A program made the position numbers and the translations under genes. The notes beneath the pieces were generated by a model. The model made no database searches. It saw only the letters and a list, made by a program, of their open reading frames with translations, and was not told the DNA's origin. A DNA stretch of 33,577 nucleotides from Candidatus Methanoperedens sp. Its GTDB lineage: Archaea; Halobacteriota; Methanosarcinia; Methanosarcinales; Methanoperedenaceae. Positions 16,175-23,284 of the stretch are shown here, piece by piece. The DNA lies in assembly GCA_027460585.1 (NCBI GenBank), contig JAPZAP010000060.1, forward strand, positions 1 to 33,577. The letters run 5' to 3'. Numbering within the stretch: position 1 is the stretch's first letter; every line of letters starts with the position of its first letter.

Positions 16175-17011
16175 TCAATCCTGTTTATTTGCCTGCAACT
16201 TCAACTGCTCCGCATTCTTCCACATATCCTCGAAATGTTTTTTCATTTCAGCAGCCAGCTTCTTATCCCTCACATGTACTATGGCAAACAGCTCCTCTTT
16301 CTTTACAGGGCTGCTGATCTTAAGGTTTATCATCTCGTCGTCAATTATATCAAAAAGCGTTGAGGTGAAATTTATCACTCTGCACTGCAGGCTTTTGTCA
16401 AGGTATTTGAATATACTCTTTGCGGTCTCATCCCTGGGCATTTCCGGGTAATTGATACTCCTGTCAATCAGCATCCTGAACTTCACACCTCTTTCCAGGG
16501 CTTTCAGGAGCGCTTTTCTAGTATCGTTTTTTTCTCCGTTCCTGGAAGGGAGATATTTCGAAAACTCCGGGTAACCTATAGTCAGGCACATTTCGTCATT
16601 TACCTGGTTTATTTGCTCTATAATAATATCACGGGTTTCTTCAGAGCCCAGGGCAGCAGTCCAGAACTGCTTTTCCTGCGTTGACTTTTTAATTCCAAGC
16701 AACTCATTTTCAAGCTCTTTAGCAGTAACACTTAGCTCTACAGATGCCTGCTGGAGTTTAAAACGCTGTGCATCGAGCAGGTATTTTATTGCCGTTCCAG
16801 GCTCAACAGGTGCAAACTTGCGCGGTCTGGTCTCCTGCAACCGTATGATCTTTTTTTCATGGAGGGCGTTGAGGATATTGTACATCCTGCCCAGGGGAAC
16901 TCCTGAAGCTGACGCTACGGCATTGGCATCGGCAGAGCCAAGACGAATAAGGCTGAGATATACATCGGCTTCATATTTTGTAAGCCCGAAACTCCTGAGT
17001 TTTTCCTGCAT
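16175..17011 (-). CDS. TrmB-family transcriptional regulator
   Basis: A 278-residue protein. Residues 1-75 are a winged helix of the TrmB type (LRSFGLTKYEADVYLSLIRLG, then SGVPLGRMYNILNAL as recognition helix). Residues 85-115 are a coiled linker. The C-terminal domain about 120-265 resembles the ligand-binding half of TrmB proteins but has no obvious sugar-binding signature. TrmB proteins respond to small molecules, often sugars. The gene is divergent from the RND pair and probably controls it. There is no ribosome binding site, and a TATA box about 29 bases upstream suggests a leaderless mRNA. Confidence 0.85.
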   Translation of the reverse strand: MQEKLRSFGLTKYEADVYLSLIRLGSADANAVASASGVPLGRMYNILNALHEKKIIRLQETRPRKFAPVEPGTAIKYLLDAQRFKLQQASVELSVTAKELENELLGIKKSTQEKQFWTAALGSEETRDIIIEQINQVNDEMCLTIGYPEFSKYLPSRNGEKNDTRKALLKALERGVKFRMLIDRSINYPEMPRDETAKSIFKYLDKSLQCRVINFTSTLFDIIDDEMINLKISSPVKKEELFAIVHVRDKKLAAEMKKHFEDMWKNAEQLKLQANKQD

Positions 17012-17035
17012 GCAATAATATTGATGTGGCAGTTG

Positions 17036-17096
17036 CTTATAAAGCTTGTCTTAATAAACCATTTAGTAGTTGTTTTCAGAGTGAAATCTTTATAAG
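17036..17096. promoter_or_regulatory. divergent promoter pair with mirror-image TATA boxes
   Basis: CTTATAAAG (17036-17044) and CTTTATAAG (17088-17096) are exact reverse complements. The left one fits a leaderless start of the TrmB-like gene (ATG ends at 17011). The right one gives a leader of about 15 bases before the RND gene, including AGAGGT at 17125-17130. The 43-base centre separating them is a likely site for the regulator. Confidence 0.5.
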
Positions 17097-17133
17097 AAGC
17101 TTTGAGTAATTAGGCTTATTTTAAAGAGGTAAA

Positions 17134-18309
17134 ATGGACCCCCTGCAAAAATCACTTGTAAGGCTTGCAGAAATGCAAAGAAAACACGCAAAATTACTGG
17201 CCGTATTAGTAATCATTTTCACAATTGTACTTGGGTTTGGACTTAAGAATCTGACGATCAATTCCGATTTCAGGAAAGAGATGCCAAAAGATCTTCCGAT
17301 ATTTGCGCTTAATGACCGTATATCAGCTAAATTTGGAGGTGAGGATACCGTCGTCATAGCAGTGCAGATAGACGATTCCGTTGACCTGAAAAGTGCGGTC
17401 AGGGATATCAGGGATCCCAGGGTGATACAATCCTTGATTTTCCTGGATGGAGTGCTAAGGGATGAATCAAGTATAACCAGCGTCACCTCACCGGCCACTT
17501 TTTTCAGGGGAAAAAGTGAAGTAACACCTGAGGAAATAACGCAGACCCTTCAAAGCCCTCAGGCAAATGCATTCTTTTCCCGGAATTATAAGATGACGCT
17601 CATGTACGTTACTGCTGATATTGGCTCCGGGGAGGACCAGATAAAGAAATTTGATGATCTCATCCAGAATCGCATTGATTATACTCCAAAGCCACCCGGT
17701 GTAAAGTTTGGCATAACAGGTGGACCTACCCTCAGGATGACGATTTTTGATTTACTGAAGAGCGATGCTGTTTATACACTGATAGTTGCCGCAGTTATTA
17801 TACTCCTCCTGCTTTTCGTGATGGAAGGTTCATATACACGGGGCCTTCTGGTGTTCGCTCCACTTACTTTAGGATTGATATGGACGATGGGAACACTGGG
17901 CTGGCTTGGAATACCACTCTCTGTAGCTACAGTGGGTCTGAGTTCAATGATACTGGGTCTTGGCGTTGAATACGGCGTATTCATGTTAAGCAGGTATAAT
18001 GAGGAAAGAGCCAAAAATATCGGCCAGCTTGATTCATTGAGAACCACAGTCCGGGGGATAGGCGCAGCCATTATAGGCTCCGGGCTTACTGTAATCGTGG
18101 GTTTTGGAGTTCTTGCATTCGCTACGGTGCCCATGATCCAGCATCTGGGTGAAACTCTTGCGCTTGGGATAGCTTATTGTCTTCTTGCAGCACTTTTTGT
18201 AAACCCTGTGTTCATACTGCTTGAAGAGGACTTCGAGTACTGGAACACCCACAGGAAGCTTGAAAAACTTGCAGCTAAAAAAGCAATGCATACCCAGAGA
18301 GGCAGGTAA
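17134..18309 (+). CDS. RND/MMPL-type transporter, first half-size subunit
   Basis: A 391-residue protein equal to one of the two repeats of a full RND transporter. It has one membrane helix (about residues 20-42), a large extracellular domain (about 45-205), then five helices from about residue 210 to 370. The fourth-helix motif reads GLGVEYGVFMLSRYNEE, where family members of the archaeal HAE3 group usually have Asp; here it is Glu. RND proteins use the proton gradient to move lipids, drugs or hydrophobic compounds. GAGGT lies before the ATG. A second half-transporter follows two bases later, so a heteromeric pump is likely. Confidence 0.87.
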   Translation: MDPLQKSLVRLAEMQRKHAKLLAVLVIIFTIVLGFGLKNLTINSDFRKEMPKDLPIFALNDRISAKFGGEDTVVIAVQIDDSVDLKSAVRDIRDPRVIQSLIFLDGVLRDESSITSVTSPATFFRGKSEVTPEEITQTLQSPQANAFFSRNYKMTLMYVTADIGSGEDQIKKFDDLIQNRIDYTPKPPGVKFGITGGPTLRMTIFDLLKSDAVYTLIVAAVIILLLLFVMEGSYTRGLLVFAPLTLGLIWTMGTLGWLGIPLSVATVGLSSMILGLGVEYGVFMLSRYNEERAKNIGQLDSLRTTVRGIGAAIIGSGLTVIVGFGVLAFATVPMIQHLGETLALGIAYCLLAALFVNPVFILLEEDFEYWNTHRKLEKLAAKKAMHTQRGR

Positions 18310-18311
18310 CC

Positions 18312-19502
18312 ATGAGTAATAAGATAATTAAAATCTATTCAAACTTTATCACAAAATTCCCGGTCCTGGTACTTGTCATTATGCTTTTGGTATCAGTTTT
18401 TGCAATCCAGATGGCAGGCACGATCAAAACGAAGAAATCCGATACCAAGTCGATGCTTCCGCAGGATGCCGAAGCTATAAAAACCCTGAACAGCATCGAG
18501 AACGAGTTCGGCAGCACGAATAGTGTATCTTTCGCAGTGGAGATGGACCCGCTGTATAGTGGCTCGGACGAAGTGCGGGATGTAAGAGACCCCAGGGTGA
18601 TACAGTATACAGACCAGCTCTCGGAGCTGGCGCTACATACCGATAACGTGATAGACGTCACCGGCCCTGCGACAGTCCTGAAAAGCATTAACGACGGGCG
18701 GCTGCCTCAATCCTCAAGAGAGATCCAGGATCTAGCAAATAAGAATGGCCTTCTTGACAGGTATATCAGCAAGGATTACACTTTAGCCCTTATCAATATC
18801 CGCACAACCGATGATGTGGATCTCTCTAAACTTGAGCCTGAACTTGAGAAAATACTACAACAAGTTCCAAAACCGCCAGGAATAACGGCAAACCTTGCCG
18901 GCAGCGTGATGGAAAGCCAGAAAATGCAAACGGCTATCGCGCCCGACATGGCAAAAACATCCCTTTATTCGCTTGTAGGGATCCTGATAATCGTACTCGT
19001 ATTGTTCCGCTCGATAAAATACGGGTTCACTCCGATGACCACAATAATATTCGGCACCCTCTGGACAATGGGCTATGTCGGGCTTATCCAGATGGGATTG
19101 AGTTCCCAGACATCGGGCGTTACATCGATGATTATGGGCATAGGCATTGATTTCGGGATACAGCTTGTAACAAGGTACAGGCTTGAACTGCAAAACCTGC
19201 CCACGTTGAATGAGCATCACCCGCAATTCCAGCTTGGACCCCGTGATGCGATGGAAGTGACACTTAACAATGTGATAATCCCTATGTTAACAACAACCCT
19301 TGCAGCTTTGATAGGATTCCAGGCGATGTCTCTTGGCAGATTAACATTCCTGGGGGACATGGGAACCATGATGAGCTATGGAGTCGCAGCGAGCATGATC
19401 GCAGCTATAACCATTGTGCCTGCAATTATTCTCATAATAGATACGATGAATATGAAAAATAGATATAAAAAATTAATGAACATATTTGAGGTAAGAACAT
19501 GA
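18312..19502 (+). CDS. RND/MMPL-type transporter, second half-size subunit
   Basis: A 396-residue paralogue of the preceding gene with the same layout: helix at about 13-33, extracellular domain to about 215, five helices to about 385. The fourth-helix motif is GIGIDFGIQLVTRYRLE and keeps the Asp that the first subunit replaces with Glu. Both extracellular domains share a VRDIRDPRVIQ / VRDVRDPRVIQ element. The start has AGGTAACC, which includes the previous stop. The end overlaps the next gene by four bases (ATGA). Partner preference (hetero- or homo-oligomer) and substrate are unknown. Confidence 0.87.
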   Translation: MSNKIIKIYSNFITKFPVLVLVIMLLVSVFAIQMAGTIKTKKSDTKSMLPQDAEAIKTLNSIENEFGSTNSVSFAVEMDPLYSGSDEVRDVRDPRVIQYTDQLSELALHTDNVIDVTGPATVLKSINDGRLPQSSREIQDLANKNGLLDRYISKDYTLALINIRTTDDVDLSKLEPELEKILQQVPKPPGITANLAGSVMESQKMQTAIAPDMAKTSLYSLVGILIIVLVLFRSIKYGFTPMTTIIFGTLWTMGYVGLIQMGLSSQTSGVTSMIMGIGIDFGIQLVTRYRLELQNLPTLNEHHPQFQLGPRDAMEVTLNNVIIPMLTTTLAALIGFQAMSLGRLTFLGDMGTMMSYGVAASMIAAITIVPAIILIIDTMNMKNRYKKLMNIFEVRT

Positions 19503-20755
19503 AGAGCAAAATATTGAAGCAGAGTATAGGATTCAGTATACTAATAATCTTCCTATCGGTAATGATCAGTCCTGTTTTCGGCCAACCACCCACGGGAGCA
19601 CAGGGAGACAGAATCCAGGTGAATTTCATGAGTCAGGACCCCGATCCTGCCGATTCCGGAAATTACGTGGATTTAAGATGGCAGGTCTATAACTCCCTTT
19701 CAACCATGACAGACAACCTGAAGTTCCATCTGGATGCTGAATATCCATTATTATTTGAGGCCGGCGATTCTCCTGATCAGAACCTTGGACTATCCGTGGG
19801 CACAAGCGATGCCCAGGTTTTCTATGTGCTTCACTACAAACTGAGGGTGGCCGATAATGCCCTCAAGGGAACATATAACGTCACGCTGACCTGGGATACA
19901 GGACTTGGATATACAAAGAAAGAATTCCCTATATATGTTAATCCTAAAAAGGCAGATTTCGTAGTGGGCGCCCTTGTAACATCTCCTGAAAAGCTGATTG
20001 CTGATACGCAGGAGGCAAAGCTGTCTGTCGATATTAACAACATAGGAAAAGGTGATGCAGAGAATGTCAAAATTAAACTCAATTTGCCAGAAGGCTTCAA
20101 TTCCAGTTACAGTTATTCTGACGAGGACACCCTTGGCATAATCCCAAAGGACGGCAGTAAAACAGCGACTTTCTATGCAGACGTCGATGAAAATATCAAA
20201 GAAGGGAATTACCAGGCTTATCTTAATATCACCTATAAAGACGAAAATGATGAGAGCGCTACGTACAGGACACAGACCCTTGAGCTTGATATACCCATTA
20301 AGCCTGCTCCCCACCTCATAGTGGAATCTGTAACAACAACCCCGGTGAACCTGACAGCAGGAAGCAACGCTGAATTTCACATTTCCATTAAGAACACCGG
20401 GAATAAAAAAGCTGAATCTGTTTCCATGCGCGTATTCAAGGATGCTTCACAGCCATTTGAGTTTAACGACAAATCTGATTTCGTGGGAAAATTGGATCCA
20501 GGCGAGAGCGGTGATGCTGTACTGGGATTTACAGTTGACGCGAAAGCAGCGGCCAAGAAGTACCTTCTTGATGTTGAATTAAGAGGGATCGACGACTCAA
20601 ATAATGTTGTGATCTTCAGGCGCACGGTTCCGCTTACAGTGACTCCTGCACCGAAAGGCTCACCGTTGAGTTCCGCCGGTATGCTGGGTGTGGTTGTTAT
20701 CGGGGCAGTTATAGCGACGTATTATTTCAAGAAAGGAAGAAAGTTTCAGAAATAA
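19499..20755 (+). CDS. membrane-anchored extracellular protein with CARDB/NEW3-like domains (COG1361-type)
   Basis: A 418-residue protein with a signal peptide (hydrophobic residues 10-28, cut near VFG-QPP). An N-terminal beta domain is followed by two repeats of an immunoglobulin-like fold found in archaeal adhesion or S-layer-type proteins (KLSVDINNIGKGDAENVKI and EFHISIKNTGNKKAESVSM mark the repeats). A single C-terminal helix (about 393-410) is followed by a basic tail, so most of the protein is outside the cell. It is coupled to the RND pair by an ATGA overlap and could be their extracellular adaptor or a cell-wall partner. Confidence 0.82.
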   Translation: MKSKILKQSIGFSILIIFLSVMISPVFGQPPTGAQGDRIQVNFMSQDPDPADSGNYVDLRWQVYNSLSTMTDNLKFHLDAEYPLLFEAGDSPDQNLGLSVGTSDAQVFYVLHYKLRVADNALKGTYNVTLTWDTGLGYTKKEFPIYVNPKKADFVVGALVTSPEKLIADTQEAKLSVDINNIGKGDAENVKIKLNLPEGFNSSYSYSDEDTLGIIPKDGSKTATFYADVDENIKEGNYQAYLNITYKDENDESATYRTQTLELDIPIKPAPHLIVESVTTTPVNLTAGSNAEFHISIKNTGNKKAESVSMRVFKDASQPFEFNDKSDFVGKLDPGESGDAVLGFTVDAKAAAKKYLLDVELRGIDDSNNVVIFRRTVPLTVTPAPKGSPLSSAGMLGVVVIGAVIATYYFKKGRKFQK

Positions 20756-21014
20756 TACAGGCATAAAAAGCCCGCAGCATCAGCGCCGAATGCCGTTGGA
20801 CAAACCGGGAAGCTGGTTGTAACCAGGGAAGCCAGCTCCCTCCTTCTATGTGTTTACAGGAGTCAAAAACAACCTCACAAAACCCAGAATTTCGATGCTC
20901 ACAAGAAAAAGTTTTTGCATTAAAGATTGAAAAAAGTGGACTTAAAGTGTACATTTTAGCTTCTTTTCTCTTATAAATGAGTTCTGATAGTATAAGTGTT
21001 TGAGGTGACTAAAA
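20756..21014. other. non-coding region with competing hairpins and a promoter
   Basis: No gene is visible. AGCTGG (20811-20816) pairs with CCAGCT (20832-20837), while CTGGTT (20813-20818) can instead pair with AACCAG (20821-20826). The two stems exclude each other and are followed by a pyrimidine-rich run, so this may be where the RND transcript ends. CTTATAAAT at 20970-20978 is a plausible TATA box for the redox genes that begin at 21015. Confidence 0.4.
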
Positions 21015-21119
21015 ATGAATAACAGAATATTCTTTGGTATCAAACAACGATTGAAATGTCTTGCATGCCAGGGGAGGATACGAAATGTCTTGCTTGCCGG
21101 AGGAGGGATAAATAAATGA
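21015..21119 (+). CDS. 34-residue ORF with a CxxC motif, translationally coupled to the cytochrome c gene
   Basis: This small basic protein is supported mainly by context. GAGGTGA at 21002-21008 is a near-perfect ribosome binding site six bases before the ATG, and the stop overlaps the cytochrome c start as ATGA. The peptide has Cys15 and Cys18 (KCLACQGR), which could bind a metal or heme with partners. Its second half comes from an imperfect 29-base tandem repeat (21053-21080 and 21082-21110) that encodes KCLAC again in another frame, so the gene may itself be frameshifted. It could also be a translated leader that sets expression of the next gene. Confidence 0.45.
   Translation: MNNRIFFGIKQRLKCLACQGRIRNVLLAGGGINK
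21053..21110. repeat. imperfect tandem repeat of about 29 bases
   Basis: Two units (21053-21080 and 21082-21110) share GAAATGTCTTGC and then differ at a few bases. Each ends in a GGGGAGG or GGAGGAGGG run. The second run is the ribosome binding site of the cytochrome c gene at 21116. The period is not a multiple of three. Confidence 0.65.
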
Positions 21120-21436
21120 TTCGGAAAACAATAGCTGTAATGTTTTTGTTATTACTTGCAATTCTAATAGTAGTACCGGAATCTTTTGCTTACCCCCAGT
21201 ACGGTAGTTCATGCAGCTCCTGCCATGGCGTAAACGCAGCACAGAATGGGATGGTTACCAAAATGGGAATATCTACCGCAAAAGGAACTAATAATTTGGT
21301 TCCCAACCAGGGAAATACACAGACGGGAGACATTCTCAATTACAAGATGGATCCAATGAGGTATACATTAGGTGTTATCGGCACCGGTCTCGTTGTAATA
21401 TCCCAATTCTACAGTATTCGCAAAAGGGCGAGGTAG
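21116..21436 (+). CDS. membrane-anchored monoheme cytochrome c
   Basis: A 106-residue protein with a signal peptide (residues 1-25, ending SFA), then one heme c attachment motif CSSCH at about 33-37, a low-complexity linker, and a C-terminal membrane helix at about 83-100 followed by basic residues. The heme domain would sit on the outer face of the membrane. Electron transfer to or from the adjacent b-type protein is likely. An axial methionine could come from MVTKMG or from NYKMDPM; this is not certain. AGGAGGG gives a strong start. The gene ends two bases before the next ATG. Confidence 0.85.
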   Translation: MIRKTIAVMFLLLLAILIVVPESFAYPQYGSSCSSCHGVNAAQNGMVTKMGISTAKGTNNLVPNQGNTQTGDILNYKMDPMRYTLGVIGTGLVVISQFYSIRKRAR

Positions 21437-21438
21437 CT

Positions 21439-21738
21439 ATGAATCTAGGTTCGATTAAGACATGGCTCAATCTGCACACTTATTTTGGTCTTATTGGCGT
21501 TCTTCTGGTTATGCTTCATACAGGCTTACCCTTCCAGTTCAGGTATGCAGATTTCAATGCAGGTACGGTGAGCTTATATTTAATGATCATTGCTGTGGTA
21601 AGTGGTTTTATCGGCAGGTATCTTTACAGGCGTATGGATGAAAGAGGAAAAAAAATATTCAAGTACTGGCGCGATGTACATGTTCCGCTCGTGGGAGTGC
21701 TGATATTTTCTACTGCAATACATATAATAAGACCATAA
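21439..21738 (+). CDS. minimal diheme cytochrome b-like membrane protein
   Basis: A 99-residue protein with three predicted membrane helices (about 13-31, 44-62, 80-97). Helix 1 carries His13 and His27 and helix 3 carries His81 and His95. Each pair is separated by exactly 13 residues, the spacing used in cytochrome b and ferric reductase-type proteins to hold two stacked hemes between two helices. This predicts a transmembrane electron path, and the cytochrome c next door could be the outer partner. GAGGT lies before the ATG, within the end of the cytochrome c gene. I do not recognise a named family of this size. Confidence 0.75.
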   Translation: MNLGSIKTWLNLHTYFGLIGVLLVMLHTGLPFQFRYADFNAGTVSLYLMIIAVVSGFIGRYLYRRMDERGKKIFKYWRDVHVPLVGVLIFSTAIHIIRP

Positions 21739-21923
21739 TGGGTGTTGTTGCAAAAAAGGGACAATGCGCCCAACCCTCACGAGAACGCCTTCGGAAGGGT
21801 AAGCGCATGCATGGGGTTTAGTGACCTTAGATAGCTCTATGAATAATAATTTGAAGATATAGCTTTTGGATTTGAAATCGTAAGCCTTTTATCGTCACAA
21901 AATACTATTAATCTGGTGAGGAA
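21739..21923. other. non-coding gap before rubredoxin
   Basis: I see no gene. A short stem CCTT-CGG-AAGG lies near 21788-21798, and ACCCT/AGGGT flank it as a possible longer hairpin. The rubredoxin may have its own promoter here, but no clear TATA box stands out. Confidence 0.3.
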
Positions 21924-22079
21924 ATGATAAAGTATCGATGTACGGTATGCGGCTATATATACGACCCGGAAGCTGGCGACCCGCCCAGAGTCAAACCCGG
22001 AACTGCTTTTGAAGATCTGCCAGATGATTGGGTCTGCCCTGTATGCGGGGCGCCAAAGGATATGTTCGAGAAAATGTAA
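21924..22079 (+). CDS. rubredoxin
   Basis: A 51-residue small iron protein. The two iron-binding loops are [15 protein letters not shown] and CPVCGAPKD, with four cysteines at 6, 9, 38 and 41, exactly the rubredoxin pattern; the aromatic Tyr4, Tyr11 and Trp36 are also kept. It carries single electrons at low potential in the cytoplasm, often to oxygen or peroxide reductases in anaerobes. GGTGAGG lies just upstream of the ATG. It follows the b/c genes on the same strand after a 185-base gap, so co-transcription is possible but not shown. Confidence 0.95.
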   Translation: MIKYRCTVCGYIYDPEAGDPPRVKPGTAFEDLPDDWVCPVCGAPKDMFEKM

Positions 22080-22095
22080 TATAATATTAGAAGAA

Positions 22096-22842
22096 TTATC
22101 TCAAATACATCCACTCATCGCTTCTATATTTTTCCTGGGAAAGCTCCCTGGCTCTTTTATTCTCATCTATGCTCGATGCGCCGAACTCATAGTCCTTGCC
22201 TTCAGTAAAAGCGTTAACCAGAGCTTCATAAACCTCTTCCTTACTCGCGTCGCTGTGCTCTGAAATACACGTAACCCTCTCCTCGGCGCTCTTTATCATC
22301 TTATCCGTGATCTTCTGCCTGCTCACATTAAGCACGCTAAACATTGTTTTCAGGTCAAGGCCATAGAGAAGGGTGCCGTGCTGCAGCAATATACCGCCTC
22401 TCCGTGTCTGGGCGCTTCCTGAGATTTTTTTGCCCTTTACAAGAATATCGTTAACCGGCCTGAACTCAGCTTCAATACCGAGGCTTTCAAGACCCTTCAC
22501 AAGCCAGCCGCAAATTATTCCGTATGATTCAATTATGTTCTTCGGGAATGTGCCTGCAGGCGCTATCACGCTGTATGTTATCTCTCCGTCAAAGTCGTGA
22601 TAAACAGCTCCTCCTCCTGTCCAGCGCCTTATGCAGTCCACACCAAGTTCCCTGCACACTTCAAGGTTGACCTCGTCTCTTATGCCCTGGAAATAACCTA
22701 TGGAAACGGCATTCGGTTCCCAGTTATAGAATCGGATCGTAGGAGGCGATGAACCAACTCTAACGCTTTCACTTATTGCTTCATCAAGAGCCATATTGAA
22801 ATAAGCATCGTGCGTTTCAAGACCTATGACCCTCCATTTCAT
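22096..22842 (-). CDS. lplA: lipoate-protein ligase A, catalytic subunit
   Basis: A 248-residue BPL/LplA fold enzyme that activates lipoate (or octanoate) with ATP and attaches it to lysines of lipoyl domains. Visible signatures are the MALDEAI start, RRWTGGGAVYHD, and the lysine in VNDILVKGKKISGSAQ. It is short because the C-terminal accessory domain of bacterial LplA is a separate protein here, encoded by the overlapping upstream gene. Its target (glycine cleavage H protein or another lipoyl protein) is not in the window. Confidence 0.92.
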   Translation of the reverse strand: MKWRVIGLETHDAYFNMALDEAISESVRVGSSPPTIRFYNWEPNAVSIGYFQGIRDEVNLEVCRELGVDCIRRWTGGGAVYHDFDGEITYSVIAPAGTFPKNIIESYGIICGWLVKGLESLGIEAEFRPVNDILVKGKKISGSAQTRRGGILLQHGTLLYGLDLKTMFSVLNVSRQKITDKMIKSAEERVTCISEHSDASKEEVYEALVNAFTEGKDYEFGASSIDENKRARELSQEKYRSDEWMYLR

Positions 22843-23120
22843 TTTAGCGTCTCCCTGATAACTAAAGCCAGCGACTCCGGGCTTATTCCGATCATCTGGG
22901 CATCGTAATTCTTAATAATATTTTGGATTTTGAGGACTAATGTTTCAAAGCTTACGTCCCTTTTCAAGTCAAGCATAGTTTTTTCTATATCATCAAGAAC
23001 TTCTTCGGGATGCAGGAAAAAATCTCCTGAAATCTTGAGCTTTGTAATGACATTATCGAATTGCGCCTCTACTTTTACAATTTTTCCTTCTTTGACTTTC
23101 TGGCTGGAATATGCAATCAA
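22839..23120 (-). CDS. lplB: lipoate-protein ligase accessory subunit LplB
   Basis: A 93-residue protein matching the detached C-terminal domain of LplA, as known from the two-component ligase of Thermoplasma. The pattern GKIVKVEAQFDNVITKLKISGDFFLHPEE fits the domain's opening strands. In the characterised two-part enzyme this subunit is needed for lipoyl-AMP formation. It is first in a two-gene operon and overlaps lplA by four bases (ATGA). The ribosome binding site GGAGGT at 23131-23136 supports the start; a TATA-like TTTATATTT lies near 23189-23197. Confidence 0.88.
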   Translation of the reverse strand: MIAYSSQKVKEGKIVKVEAQFDNVITKLKISGDFFLHPEEVLDDIEKTMLDLKRDVSFETLVLKIQNIIKNYDAQMIGISPESLALVIRETLK

Positions 23121-23188
23121 AATTAACCTCCAAAGCTTTCTCCCTTTGAATGACCTTCAACGCTTATCAGAATAATGGAAATGAAGAA

Positions 23189-23197
23189 ATATAAAGA
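23189..23197 (-). promoter_or_regulatory. predicted TATA box for lplB-lplA
   Basis: The minus strand reads TTTATATTT about 70 bases upstream of the lplB ATG, giving a leader of some 45 bases with GGAGGT near its end. The opposite-strand gdh gene begins at 23285, so this is a divergent regulatory region. Confidence 0.4.
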
Positions 23198-23284
23198 TTA
23201 TGCACTATTTTTGTAAGTACCTCAACAAAGAAAACCTACTTAAACCACAAGTGTACATAATCATAGGTAGAGGAGGTTAATATT

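Noticed and set aside
16087-16317. Plus-strand ORF of 76 residues overlapping the TrmB-like gene end
   Set aside because: More than half lies antisense to a well-supported gene. A phrase such as VIPRKSAKK faintly recalls a transposase, but this is too weak to call.
21780-21840. Possible tRNA or structured RNA before rubredoxin
   Set aside because: Some short stems are present but no acceptor, anticodon or T-arm pattern can be assembled.
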